Source: Lysobacter sp. 5GHs7-4 (lineage in GTDB: Bacteria; Pseudomonadota; Gammaproteobacteria; Xanthomonadales; Xanthomonadaceae). Taken from it: a stretch of 64,000 nt of DNA. The notes under the pieces were generated by a model. It was not told the origin of the DNA, searched no databases, and saw nothing but the letters and a program-made list of their open reading frames with translations. Positions within the stretch are counted from its first letter, which is position 1. Every line of letters begins with the position of its first letter. The position numbers were made by a program, and so were the translations under genes. This document shows, one piece after another, positions 32,969 to 41,345 of the stretch. The stretch spans positions 3,862,001 through 3,926,000 of the forward strand of contig NZ_CP089924.1 of NCBI RefSeq assembly GCF_021284765.1, in the 5' to 3' direction.

Positions 32969-33687
32969 GGCGCTACTCCTCCTTGATCGTGCTCACGGGG
33001 TACAGCGGAGCCTGCGTCGGCGAGCAGCCGGCGCAGGAGAATGCGATGGACCAGCCACATGGCGGTCGGCAGCGCCAGCATCGCCGGCAGCATCGCGGCC
33101 GGGTGCGGCTCGCCCAGGCCCAACCAGGCGCTGGCGCCGTACAAGGCGCCGACCACGCACGACGACCAGGCCGCGTGTGCGAACGCGGCCAGCGGCGGCA
33201 CCCGCCAGACGCCGGCCAGCAGCGCGCTGAGCTCGGCCAGCACCGGCAGCGGTCGCGCGGCCACGATCCACCACAGGGCGCGCTGTCGCGCCAAGCCGCG
33301 CGCGCGATCCCACAACGCGGCCCCGACCCAGCGGCGCAGGCGCGCCTCGGGCAGCACGTGTCCGAGCACATAACCCAGCGCGAACGCCAACCAGCCGCCG
33401 ACGGCGACCGTGACCGCGCCCCAGACCGGGCCCAGCGTCCAACACAGCAGCACGCCGATCACGCTGCTGGGCAAGGGCAAGACCACGTCGGCCATCAGCA
33501 AGGCGATGCCCAGCGCCGCCAGCCACAGTCGCGCATCCTGCGCGGCCAGCCAGGCCGGCGCGGCGCGATCCAGCGCGTCGCCCCACAGCGCGAACGGCAC
33601 CAGCACGCAGGCCAGCAACGCAGTCGCGAACAGACCCAGCCGCAGCCATTGCGCGCGCTGTACCGGCATCGAGAGGTCGCGGTTCAT
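32965..33687 (-). CDS. VTT/DedA-type membrane protein
   Basis: 240 residues from the start MNRDLSMPVQ at 33687, which overlaps the receptor stop by ATGA; the frame is open much further upstream but that is the antisense of the receptor gene. Five or six membrane segments. The VTT (SNARE-associated/DedA) core is visible: a re-entrant element LMADVVLPLPSSVIGVLLCW (about 50-69), the glycine-rich helix GAVTVAVGGWLAFALGYVLG and a basic loop with ARPLPVLAELSALLAG. Members translocate or scramble lipids, or support envelope homeostasis. Its place between an outer-membrane receptor and the VioB-like genes suggests transport across or care of the inner membrane. Confidence 0.78.
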   Translation of the reverse strand: MNRDLSMPVQRAQWLRLGLFATALLACVLVPFALWGDALDRAAPAWLAAQDARLWLAALGIALLMADVVLPLPSSVIGVLLCWTLGPVWGAVTVAVGGWLAFALGYVLGHVLPEARLRRWVGAALWDRARGLARQRALWWIVAARPLPVLAELSALLAGVWRVPPLAAFAHAAWSSCVVGALYGASAWLGLGEPHPAAMLPAMLALPTAMWLVHRILLRRLLADAGSAVPREHDQGGVAP

Positions 33688-35609
33688 TGCAGCGTCCAGT
33701 GCAGGGTCACGCGCAGCCTGCGTCCCGGCATGTCGGTGCCGATGGTCTCCTCGCCGCGCGCGTCGCCGAGGTTGTCGATCGCCAGCAGCAGCTGCGCCGC
33801 CCCCCATTGCTGGCGCAGACTCAGATCCAGGGTGGTGACCGCGTCCAGCGCACGTTCGCCGGTGGGGATGGACGAGTCGTAGCGGCGGCCCAGGTGGCGC
33901 AGCGCCAGCGACAGCTCGCGACGCTCGCCCGCGGGCAGGCCCAGTTGCGCGCTCCACTGCGCGCGCGGGCGGAAGCGCAGGCGCGTGTCGTCGTCGCCGG
34001 GCGTGGTCACGCGCATCCAGCTGCCTTCGAAGTCCAGCCGCCAGTCGTTGTCGAAGCGGCGGCCCGCGCGCCATTCCACTCCCTGCGTGCGGATGCTGGC
34101 CCGGTTCACCAGTTGCGGCGGCGGGCCGGCGTCGAAATCGATCAGGTCGCGGTAGCGCGCGTCGAACAGGGTCAGGCGCAGGCGCCAGGGCGCATCGGCG
34201 ACGGTCGCATAGTAGAGCTCGCGATGCAGGGCGCGTTCGGGCTTGAGCGCGGGGTTGCCGACCAGCGGATGCGCGAGCGCATAGAAGCTGGGCAACTTCG
34301 AGGAACGGGCCAGCGACAGGCCCCATTCGCCGCGGTCGCCGCCCAGCGCGCGCTGCAGCGACACCATGGGGTGGGTGGCGGCATCGCCGCGATCGGGATG
34401 CTCGTAGCGCAGGCCGCCCTGCGCGGTCCAGGCGCCGGTTTGCCAGCGCGCCTCCGCATAGGCGCTGGCCGTGGCGCGGCGCAAGGCGAAGCCGGCCGGC
34501 AGCACGAAGCCGCCGAAGTCGATGCGGCTGTCGAGATCGCCGCGTTCGCGCCGGTACTGCGCACCCACGGTCAGCATCAGACGCTCACTGGCCGGCAACA
34601 GCCAATTCAACTGCGCCTCGTCGCGGCGATAGTCGCCGACGCTGCGCATCGGCGGCAGGCCGAACGGATCGCGCAGACCCGGCGCGACCCCGGGCGTATC
34701 GTCCTCGCCCTCGCGCGCCAACGCGAGCAATTGCGCATCGACCGTGCCGCCGGCGTGTGGACGGTATTCGCCGCGCAGCGACAGCTGACGGCTGCGGCTG
34801 TGGCGGCTCTCCAGGCTGCGGATCGCCGCATAGGCATCGCCGCCGCTGTCGTCGGGAAATCCCAGGTTGGCGCTGTCGCTGTAGCGCGCGGCCGCGTGCA
34901 GCAACACGCGGTCGCCCAGCACGCGGTCCCAACCCAGATTGGCGGCGCGCACGCGATTGCGCGCGCCGCCTTCGCCTTCTTCTTCGCGCTGGGTGGCGCT
35001 GGCGCGCAGGGCGGCACCGGACCATGACGCTCGGGCGCTGCGCAGGCCATCGCCGCCCGCGCCGAAGCCGACCGAGGCGCCAGGCGTGGCGCGCCGGGTG
35101 AAGATGTGGATCAGTCCCGCGATCGCTTCGGCATGGACCGCACTGACGTTGCCGCGCACGATCTCGATGCGCTCGATGTCGTCGCTGGACAAGGTATTGA
35201 GATCGACCGCGCTGCCGCGCGAGGACAGCGGATCGTTCTGGCGTACGTGATCGATCAGCACCGCCACATGGCTGGGATCGGCGCCGCGCAGGTACAGCGC
35301 GCCGTAGCCGCCGCTGCCCGCGCCGCGATCCACCACCACGCCGGCCTGACGCGCCAGGATGTCGGCGACGCTCAAACCTTGCAGGGCGTCGAGCTCGGCG
35401 CGCTCCAATACGGTGACGTGCTGGCTGGCCGCCGCGGCGGTGATCGGCAAGGCGCTCGCGCTGACCCGCTCGCGTTGCAGGGTGTGGATGTCGTCGGTGG
35501 GATCGGTGGCCGCCTGCAGCGGACCGCACGCCATCATCAGCGCCAGCGTCGCCGCGGCCTGCGCGCCACGGGCGAAACACGTCGGGACATCCGGATCCTT
35601 CCGAACCAT
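33684..35609 (-). CDS. BtuB-like TonB-dependent receptor, first gene of the operon
   Basis: 641 residues from MVRKDPDVPTCF, giving a signal peptide ending in ACGPLQA; the frame opens 20 codons earlier without a better start. The plug follows the BtuB pattern: SVADILARQAGVVVDRG, ALYLRGADPSHVAVLIDHVR and DIERIEIVRGNVSAVHAEAI in place of the usual YGSDAI, then a short barrel of BtuB size ending in Gln. BtuB carries cobalamin, but no cobalamin riboswitch was found upstream and the ligand could be another metallated or bulky compound, perhaps the product of the downstream genes. Stop overlaps the VTT gene start by ATGA. Confidence 0.85.
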   Translation of the reverse strand: MVRKDPDVPTCFARGAQAAATLALMMACGPLQAATDPTDDIHTLQRERVSASALPITAAAASQHVTVLERAELDALQGLSVADILARQAGVVVDRGAGSGGYGALYLRGADPSHVAVLIDHVRQNDPLSSRGSAVDLNTLSSDDIERIEIVRGNVSAVHAEAIAGLIHIFTRRATPGASVGFGAGGDGLRSARASWSGAALRASATQREEEGEGGARNRVRAANLGWDRVLGDRVLLHAAARYSDSANLGFPDDSGGDAYAAIRSLESRHSRSRQLSLRGEYRPHAGGTVDAQLLALAREGEDDTPGVAPGLRDPFGLPPMRSVGDYRRDEAQLNWLLPASERLMLTVGAQYRRERGDLDSRIDFGGFVLPAGFALRRATASAYAEARWQTGAWTAQGGLRYEHPDRGDAATHPMVSLQRALGGDRGEWGLSLARSSKLPSFYALAHPLVGNPALKPERALHRELYYATVADAPWRLRLTLFDARYRDLIDFDAGPPPQLVNRASIRTQGVEWRAGRRFDNDWRLDFEGSWMRVTTPGDDDTRLRFRPRAQWSAQLGLPAGERRELSLALRHLGRRYDSSIPTGERALDAVTTLDLSLRQQWGAAQLLLAIDNLGDARGEETIGTDMPGRRLRVTLHWTLQ

Positions 35610-36169
35610 CGCCTGCCGTCCTTGGTCGCTTGGCCGATACGCAGGCGGCGCTGTGCGCCCTCCTGCCACCCCTGGCTGCCTGTGCGGCGGTCATCGCTCC
35701 CCGATGGCCGTGTCCGCCGCCTTACGGCGCGCGAACCCTCCCGCGGAGCCGAGGTTGGCACAGAATTCGCTGACACGCCAATGTCGCCTAGCGCGCGCCG
35801 GCAGGCGCGGGCCGGGCCCCGCGATCGGGGTGTCGGCCGGCGACTTCGCGCGCGGACAGGCTGCGGAACCCGCCAGTGCGACGCGGTCTTCGCGATGCGC
35901 CGCGCGAATTCGCAAGCGCGGCGCATGGACGCAGCGATGCGCGCGAAGACCGCTGCGGCGTGGCGGCGAGCGATCCCCTTATCGATGCCGTCGTGTGCGC
36001 GAAGGTTGCCGCCGTTCGTCGGTTTCGCGTTCTACGTGACGTCAGTCATAGGCCGTTCCGGCACTCGTGCGCGTGCGCGCGAACACGAATCATGACAACG
36101 CCGGAGTCCCCACACCGGCCTGCGGCGACGTCGCAGCCACAGGGCCAGGAGGCCCGACCGGAGAACGTC
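35610..36169. other. Divergent intergenic region, 560 bases
   Basis: Separates the six-gene operon from a small secreted-protein gene. At 35756-35770 the plus strand reads TGGCAC-N5-TCGC, one mismatch from a sigma-54 promoter, but 400 bases from the next start. A TGACGTCAGTCAT stretch occurs near 36037. No B12 riboswitch, tRNA or convincing frame was seen; the CG-rich frames here have no start signals. Confidence 0.45.
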
Positions 36170-36475
36170 ATGAACGCAAGAACCGCATTGTTCGTCGTCG
36201 TCGCGATGGCCGCAGCTGCACCGGTCTACGCCAATGAAGTGGTGAGCACGCTGTCGCAGGAAACCGGCCTGAGCGAACGCAAGGTGCAGATGATCGTCGG
36301 CAACCGCACCGCCTTCGCCGAGTACACGCGCAGCTACGACCGCTCGCTGGAGAAGTTCAAGCGCGCGCTCGGCGATGAGCGCTACGAGCGCCTCATGGCC
36401 GGCAAGGCGATCCAGGTAGGCGATCGTCACCTCGCGCTGAGCGGCATGCAGGAACGCGACCTCGCCGCCAAGTAA
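36170..36475 (+). CDS. Small secreted hypothetical protein
   Basis: 101 residues from the ATG at 36170, preceded by GGAGA; the frame extends upstream without a better start. Signal peptide MNARTALFVVVAMAAAAPVYA, then a helical mature region of about 80 residues (STLSQETGLSERKVQMIVGN, YDRSLEKFKRALGDERYERL) with alternating charges and no Cys. Presumably periplasmic. I do not recognise a family; the ETGLSERKVQMIVGNR segment looks like a helix-turn-helix-sized element but in an exported protein that is probably chance. Confidence 0.7.
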   Translation: MNARTALFVVVAMAAAAPVYANEVVSTLSQETGLSERKVQMIVGNRTAFAEYTRSYDRSLEKFKRALGDERYERLMAGKAIQVGDRHLALSGMQERDLAAK

Positions 36476-36608
36476 GCCGCGACGCATCCGCCACCGCCGG
36501 CCTCCCTCCCCTTCGGTTCGGCGGGCGGTGGGCGGATGCGCGAGGCCACTTGGGTTGCGCCGTCCGGCTGCTGAGGCCAGAGGACCAGGCGACGACTCGT
36601 GGCTTTAG

Positions 36609-36729
36609 CCCCCTTTGAAAAAAGGGGCGGGCGACCGCGCAGCGGGCGGCGGAGGATTTGCTGTTGCTGTTGTTTCTGGAAGGCGGAGGCAAGAGCAAAT
36701 CCCCCTCAATCCCCCTTTTTCAAAGGGGG
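36609..36729. repeat. Inverted repeat element (CCCCCTTTGAAAAA family)
   Basis: CCCCCTTTGAAAAA (36609-36622) is exactly inverted at 36716-36729, and GAGGATTTGC inside the left arm has an imperfect inverted partner GCAAATCCCCCTC on the right. The 121-bp unit looks like a non-autonomous interspersed element. Related half-elements occur near 40861-40970 and 49244-49290. Confidence 0.8.
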
Positions 36730-36782
36730 GAGGCCAAGGGCGTTGCGTCTTTGAATGGAGAGTCTGGAAGCGCGGGCCGCGC

Positions 36783-37607
36783 TCACGCCGCCTGCGGCAG
36801 CTGCGCGTCCGGCCGGCGCGGCTCGCGCGCCGGCAGCATCGCCAGCGTGTCGCCGTGGTGCGACAGCAGGCGCAGGGTGCCGTCGGGATCCTCGGCCAGC
36901 GCGGTCAGGCTTTCGACCCAATCGCCGTCGTTGGCGTAGACGCAGCCGTCGCGCTCGATCAGGCCCGGGCGATGGATATGGCCGCAGATCACGCCGTCCA
37001 GGCCGCGCCGGCGCGCGTCGTCCATGCCGGCCTGTACGAAGCGCGCGATGTAGCGCTCCGCCGCGCCGCTCTGGCGCTTGAGGAATTCCGACAGCGACCA
37101 GTAGCGCAGGCCGAAACGGCGCCGCACCCGGTTGAGCATCTGGTTGCCGGTCAGGATGCGGTAGTACAGCCAGTCGCCGAATCGCTCCTGCAATCCGCCG
37201 AAATGGGTCACGCCGTCGTAGTCGTCGCCGTGCGTCACCAGCAGGCGGCGGCCGTCGGCGGTGACGTGGATGCTGCGGCGGCGGATCGACATGCGCGGCA
37301 GGGCCAGACCGCAGAAGCGACGGATCGGGCGGTCGTGGTTGCCCGGCACGTAGATCAGCTCGGTGCCGGCGCGCCGCAACGCGTGCAGCGCCTCGATCAC
37401 CCGGTACTGCGCCGCGCCCCAGCTCATGCGCCGCTGCGCCATCCACCACAGATCGACGATGTCGCCGACCAGATAGAGGCGGTCGCAGCGCAGGTTGCCC
37501 AGGAATTCCGCCAGTTCGGCGGCGTGGCAATGCTTGGCGCCCAGGTGCACGTCGGACACGAACACGGCGCGGCGGCGTGGCGGCAGTTGCGCGATCGGCG
37601 GATTCAT
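36783..37607 (-). CDS. LpxH-like metallophosphatase
   Basis: 274 residues of the calcineurin-like phosphoesterase fold with all metal motifs in order: SDVHLGAKH (about 18-26), GDIVDLWW, GNHDRPI, THGDDYDG and the late GHIHRPG. This set is that of UDP-2,3-diacylglucosamine diphosphatases (LpxH and LpxH2), which act in lipid A synthesis, and of related membrane-surface phosphatases common beside acyltransferase genes. The start overlaps the stop of the ornithine-lipid-type acyltransferase gene by ATGA, so it more likely belongs to that lipid pathway than to core lipid A synthesis. Substrate is inference. Confidence 0.82.
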   Translation of the reverse strand: MNPPIAQLPPRRRAVFVSDVHLGAKHCHAAELAEFLGNLRCDRLYLVGDIVDLWWMAQRRMSWGAAQYRVIEALHALRRAGTELIYVPGNHDRPIRRFCGLALPRMSIRRRSIHVTADGRRLLVTHGDDYDGVTHFGGLQERFGDWLYYRILTGNQMLNRVRRRFGLRYWSLSEFLKRQSGAAERYIARFVQAGMDDARRRGLDGVICGHIHRPGLIERDGCVYANDGDWVESLTALAEDPDGTLRLLSHHGDTLAMLPAREPRRPDAQLPQAA

Positions 37608-39364
37608 ACGCGGCTCTCGCTGGCGACGGAAGCATCGTCGTGGCGCGCTGCGGCCGCTTCGGCCATGGGGTCGACCACGCTCAGATAGCGTTCGCGCTTC
37701 TTCGGCCGCACGCGCTCCAGATCGACCTCGATCAGGCCGTCGACCGCGTCGCTGAAGGCCGGGTCCACGCCGAAGGCGAGAAACCGCGCCCCGCCCGGCT
37801 CGCACAATTCGGTGTACTGCTTGTAGAGCATGGGCAGGGTCGCGCCCAGCGCGTCCAGGTTGCCGCGCAACACGCGGAACGCGGTGCCGGCGTCGAGTTC
37901 GTCGAACTGCGGCGGCGCGGCGCGGTAGGCGAACGGCTGGCGCGACACCGCCGCGCCCGCGTCGGCGCCGTAGTAGCGTGCGTAGTAGGCGACGATCTGC
38001 TCGCGTGCCGCCGGCGGCAGCGCGGCGCTGATCGAGACCGGACCGTAGAGGTAGCGCACGTTGCGGTGGCGGGCCAGGTAGGCGCCGATGCCCTGCCACA
38101 GGTAGTCGATGCTGCGGCTGCCCCAGTAGTCGGGCGCGACGAAGCTGCGGCCCAGCTCCATGCCCTGGGCCAGGCGCGGCACGGTGTCGTCGGCGTAGCG
38201 GAACAGGGACGCGGTGTAGAGCCCGGCCAGTCCGCGCTCGGCCAGCACCTGGGCGCCGCGCGCGATCCGATAGGCGCCGGCGATCTTCGCCGCTGTCGCG
38301 TCCCACAGCACGATGTGCTCGTACCAGCTGTCGTACAGATCCACGTCCAGGCGCCGGCCGGTGCCCTCGCCGACCGCGCGGAAGGTCAGTTCGCGCAGGC
38401 GGCCGATCTCGCGCAGCAGCTTGGAGCCCGGCTGCAGCCGGCCGACCCGGATCTGCTTGCCGTCGAAGGTCTGGCCCAGCGAGGTCAGCGCCGCCACCTC
38501 GATCTGCAGCGCAGTCGGGTCGACCGCCTCGATCAAGGGCTCCGGCCCCTCGGGCGCCGCGCGCTCGCGCACGGTGCCGATGGCATGCAACTCGCGTCGC
38601 ACCTCGCGCAGCAGACGGGCGGGATCGGCGTCGGCGGGCAGCTGCAGCGGACGGCCGATGCGCAGCGCGATCCGGCGCGAGCCGCGCGCGAACATCTCGC
38701 GCGCCAGCAAGGCGGTGCCAGCCGGCTTGAACAAGGCCGAGGCGCCGTAGAACAGGGCCGAGTTGCGCGCCTCGATGCGTACCGGCAGCACCGGCGCGCC
38801 GGTCTTGCGCGCGAAGCGCAGGAACCCGCGCCGCCAGCGCCCGTCGGTGACCCCGCGCAGGCCCAGCCGCGCGACCTCGCCGGCCGGGAACACGATCACG
38901 CACTGCTCGGCCTCCAGCGCCGCCTCGATCGCCTGCAGGCTGTCGGCGCTGGGCCGGCCGCCGAGGATCCGCACCGGCAGCAGCAGCCCGTCCAGGCCGT
39001 CCAGCGCCTGCAGCAGGTCGTTGGCGACGATGCGCACGTCGCTGCGCACGCTGCCGACCAGGTCCAGCAGGGCCAGGGCGTCGATGGCGCCGGAGGGGTG
39101 GTTGGCGACCACCAGCAGGCGGCCGCTGGCGGGGATGCGCTGTTTTTCGGCCGCATCGACCGTGTAGCGCGCCTGCAGGAACTCCAGGGCGGCGCCGACG
39201 AAGGCGAAACCGCGCAGGTGGCCGTTCTCGGCCAGGAAGCCGTCGACCGCGTCGAACTTGGACCAGCGGCCCAGGGTGCGCAGCAGCGGCCGGGCCAGCC
39301 GCTCGCGGCGGCCGCGGAACCATTGCGGGAAGCGTTCTTGCAGGCGGCGTTCGAGTTGCAGCAT
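37604..39364 (-). CDS. OlsF-type bifunctional ornithine-lipid acyltransferase
   Basis: 586 residues, a fusion of two acyltransferases. Residues about 60-270 are a PlsC-like O-acyltransferase domain (ANHPSGAID with His-x5-Asp spacing, then FPAGEVARLG). Residues about 300-560 are a GNAT-type N-acyltransferase of the OlsB kind: YDSWYEHIVLWD, ELGRSFVAPDYWGSRSIDYL, then WQGIGAYLARH and YLYGPVSIS. The order O-acyl then N-acyl matches OlsF, which alone makes ornithine lipids, phosphate-free membrane lipids. The usual PlsC motif is HX4D; the one-residue longer spacing is seen in this branch. Coupled to the LpxH-like gene. Confidence 0.85.
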   Translation of the reverse strand: MLQLERRLQERFPQWFRGRRERLARPLLRTLGRWSKFDAVDGFLAENGHLRGFAFVGAALEFLQARYTVDAAEKQRIPASGRLLVVANHPSGAIDALALLDLVGSVRSDVRIVANDLLQALDGLDGLLLPVRILGGRPSADSLQAIEAALEAEQCVIVFPAGEVARLGLRGVTDGRWRRGFLRFARKTGAPVLPVRIEARNSALFYGASALFKPAGTALLAREMFARGSRRIALRIGRPLQLPADADPARLLREVRRELHAIGTVRERAAPEGPEPLIEAVDPTALQIEVAALTSLGQTFDGKQIRVGRLQPGSKLLREIGRLRELTFRAVGEGTGRRLDVDLYDSWYEHIVLWDATAAKIAGAYRIARGAQVLAERGLAGLYTASLFRYADDTVPRLAQGMELGRSFVAPDYWGSRSIDYLWQGIGAYLARHRNVRYLYGPVSISAALPPAAREQIVAYYARYYGADAGAAVSRQPFAYRAAPPQFDELDAGTAFRVLRGNLDALGATLPMLYKQYTELCEPGGARFLAFGVDPAFSDAVDGLIEVDLERVRPKKRERYLSVVDPMAEAAAARHDDASVASESRV

Positions 39365-39567
39365 GGCACGTCGCGGTGGCGGCGGTATGCCGCGCAGCCT
39401 GCGCGGCGCCGGCGACAGTCCGATGGCGCCGGGGCTTCAGCCATGTGACAGCCGTCGGGAACCGCTTAACGACCCGTCAACGCCGAAAATGGGCACAATG
39501 CGCCGAACCGCCCCAGCCTGTATCATAGGCGGCCATCTTTTTATCCGAATCGAAGGATATTCGCCTG

Positions 39568-40791
39568 ATGTCCAGCTACCTGTTCACCTCCGAGTCCGTG
39601 TCCGAAGGTCATCCGGACAAGATCGCCGACCAGATTTCCGATGCGGTGCTGGACGCCATCCTGGCCCAGGACAAGCGCGCCCGCGTGGCCTGCGAAACCA
39701 TGGTCAAGACCGGCGCGGCCATCGTCGCCGGCGAAGTCACCACCTCGGCCTGGGTCGACATCGAGTCGCTGGCGCGCAAGGTGATCAACGACATCGGCTA
39801 CAACAACTCCAACGTCGGCTTCGACGGCCACACCTGCGCGATCATCAACATGCTCGGCAAGCAGTCGCCGGACATCGCCGCCGGCGTGGACCGCAAGAAG
39901 CCGGAAGAACAGGGCGCTGGCGACCAGGGCCTGATGTTCGGCTACGCCTGCAACGAGGCCCCGGAATTCATGCCGGCGCCGATCTACTACTCGCACCGTC
40001 TGGTCGAGCAGCAGGCCAAGATCCGCAAGCAGAAGAACTCCAAGCTGCCCTGGCTGCGTCCGGACGCCAAGTCGCAGGTCACCCTGCGCTACGACGACAA
40101 GCACCAGGTCGTCGGCCTCGACGCCGTGGTCCTGTCGACCCAGCACGATCCGGGCATCAAGCAGAAGGATCTGGTCGAGGGCGTGTACGAGCACATCCTC
40201 AAGCCGGTGCTGCCCAAGGCGTGGCTGGAAAAGCTGCCCAAGAGCAAGGTCCACATCAACCCGACCGGCATCTTCGTGATCGGCGGCCCGGTGGGCGACT
40301 GCGGCCTGACCGGCCGCAAGATCATCGTCGACAGCTACGGCGGCATGGCCCGTCACGGCGGCGGCGCGTTCTCGGGTAAGGATCCGTCCAAGGTCGACCG
40401 CTCGGCCGCCTACGCCGCGCGCTACGTGGCCAAGAACATCGTCGCCGCCGGCCTGGCCGACCGTTGCGAAGTGCAGGTCTCCTACGCCATCGGCGTGGCC
40501 GAGCCGACCTCGATCTCGGTCACCACCTTCGGCACCGGCAAGATCAGCGACGACAAGATCGAGAAGCTGATCCGCAAGCACTTCGACCTGCGCCCGTACG
40601 GCATCGTCAAGATGCTGGACCTGATCCACCCGGTCTACCAGCTGACCGCGGCCTACGGCCACTTCGGCCGCAAGCCCAAGGAAGTCAGCTACGTCGACGC
40701 CGCCGGCAAGAAGCACACCGCGACCGCGTTCTCGTGGGAAAAGACCGACAAGGCCGACGATCTGCGCAAGGACGCCGGCCTCAAGAAGTAA
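39568..40791 (+). CDS. metK: S-adenosylmethionine synthase
   Basis: 407 residues, slightly longer than the E. coli enzyme (384). Makes SAM from methionine and ATP. Conserved elements: [19 protein letters not shown] at 7-25 (ATP and Mg sites), [12 protein letters not shown], and the P-loop-like [16 protein letters not shown]. The start has AAGGAT 9 bases upstream. A strong terminator follows 30 bases after the stop, so it is a single-gene unit. Together with ahcY and metF within 10 kb it covers three steps of the methyl cycle, each as its own transcription unit. Confidence 0.97.
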   Translation: MSSYLFTSESVSEGHPDKIADQISDAVLDAILAQDKRARVACETMVKTGAAIVAGEVTTSAWVDIESLARKVINDIGYNNSNVGFDGHTCAIINMLGKQSPDIAAGVDRKKPEEQGAGDQGLMFGYACNEAPEFMPAPIYYSHRLVEQQAKIRKQKNSKLPWLRPDAKSQVTLRYDDKHQVVGLDAVVLSTQHDPGIKQKDLVEGVYEHILKPVLPKAWLEKLPKSKVHINPTGIFVIGGPVGDCGLTGRKIIVDSYGGMARHGGGAFSGKDPSKVDRSAAYAARYVAKNIVAAGLADRCEVQVSYAIGVAEPTSISVTTFGTGKISDDKIEKLIRKHFDLRPYGIVKMLDLIHPVYQLTAAYGHFGRKPKEVSYVDAAGKKHTATAFSWEKTDKADDLRKDAGLKK

Positions 40792-40820
40792 GTCGCGCCG
40801 CGCCTTCGGGCGTCGCCACG

Positions 40821-40854
40821 AAAACGGAGCGCTTCGGCGCTCCGTTTTTGTTTG
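40821..40854 (+). terminator. metK terminator
   Basis: AAAACGGAGCGC and GCGCTCCGTTTT form a perfect 12-bp stem with a TTCG tetraloop, followed by TTTTTGTTT. Confidence 0.92.
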
Positions 40855-41093
40855 TGGGGATGAAAAGCCCCCCTCGATCCCTCCGGCCAGCGGGCACAGC
40901 CCGCTGGCGTTCAGTCGCGCACGAACCTGCGGTTCGTAAACGCGCGTCTTCGCCTTTTTCCAAAGGAGGAAGCAGAGCCTTGTCTTGGGGCCGCACGTCT
41001 TGTCAACGCGCCACGCTCGCTTCACAAACGCCTCATCCTGCGCGCACCCGCCGGGGCCAGCCTGATGCCATCGCCGCACAGGAGCCCGCCGCC

Positions 41094-41324
41094 GTGTCCA
41101 GTCCGTCCCTCGCCTCGCAAGTCGCCGTATCGCTGTTGTGTCTGGGCAGCTTGTGCCTGATCGCGTTCCGCCTGATCGGCGCCAGCATCGACGGCAGCAG
41201 CGTACTGCACGAACCGTTCGCGCTGATCCCGATCGGCCTGACCCTGATCGCCAGCGGCGCGGTGGTCGGCGCGGTCGCCCTGGCCCGCGCCGCGCTACGC
41301 ACCCTCGCCCGCCGTCGCCGCTGA
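41094..41324 (+). CDS. DUF3955 small membrane protein
   Basis: 76 residues from a GTG at 41094 with AGGAG about 9 bases upstream. Two transmembrane helices, about 8-27 (VAVSLLCLGSLCLIAFRLIG) and about 44-68, with the family pattern of a short loop SIDGSSVLHEPFALIPIG between them, matching DUF3955. The C-terminus is a basic ARRRR anchor. Function of the family is unknown. It precedes the BchE-like gene by 21 bases and may be cotranscribed with it. Confidence 0.75.
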   Translation: MSSPSLASQVAVSLLCLGSLCLIAFRLIGASIDGSSVLHEPFALIPIGLTLIASGAVVGAVALARAALRTLARRRR

Positions 41325-41345
41325 TCGCAGCCAGGAGCGGCCGGC

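Noticed and set aside
31898..32986. 362-codon plus-strand frame opposite the secreted-protein gene
   Set aside because: Antisense shadow; the minus-strand gene has a signal peptide, strong ribosome site and coupled neighbours.
28539..35609. Violacein or indolocarbazole cluster
   Set aside because: Only VioB/RebD-like halves are present; no tryptophan oxidase, VioE, VioC/D or glycosyltransferase genes in the region.
35610..36100. Cobalamin riboswitch before the BtuB-like receptor
   Set aside because: No B12-box core or matching order of helices could be traced on the minus strand.
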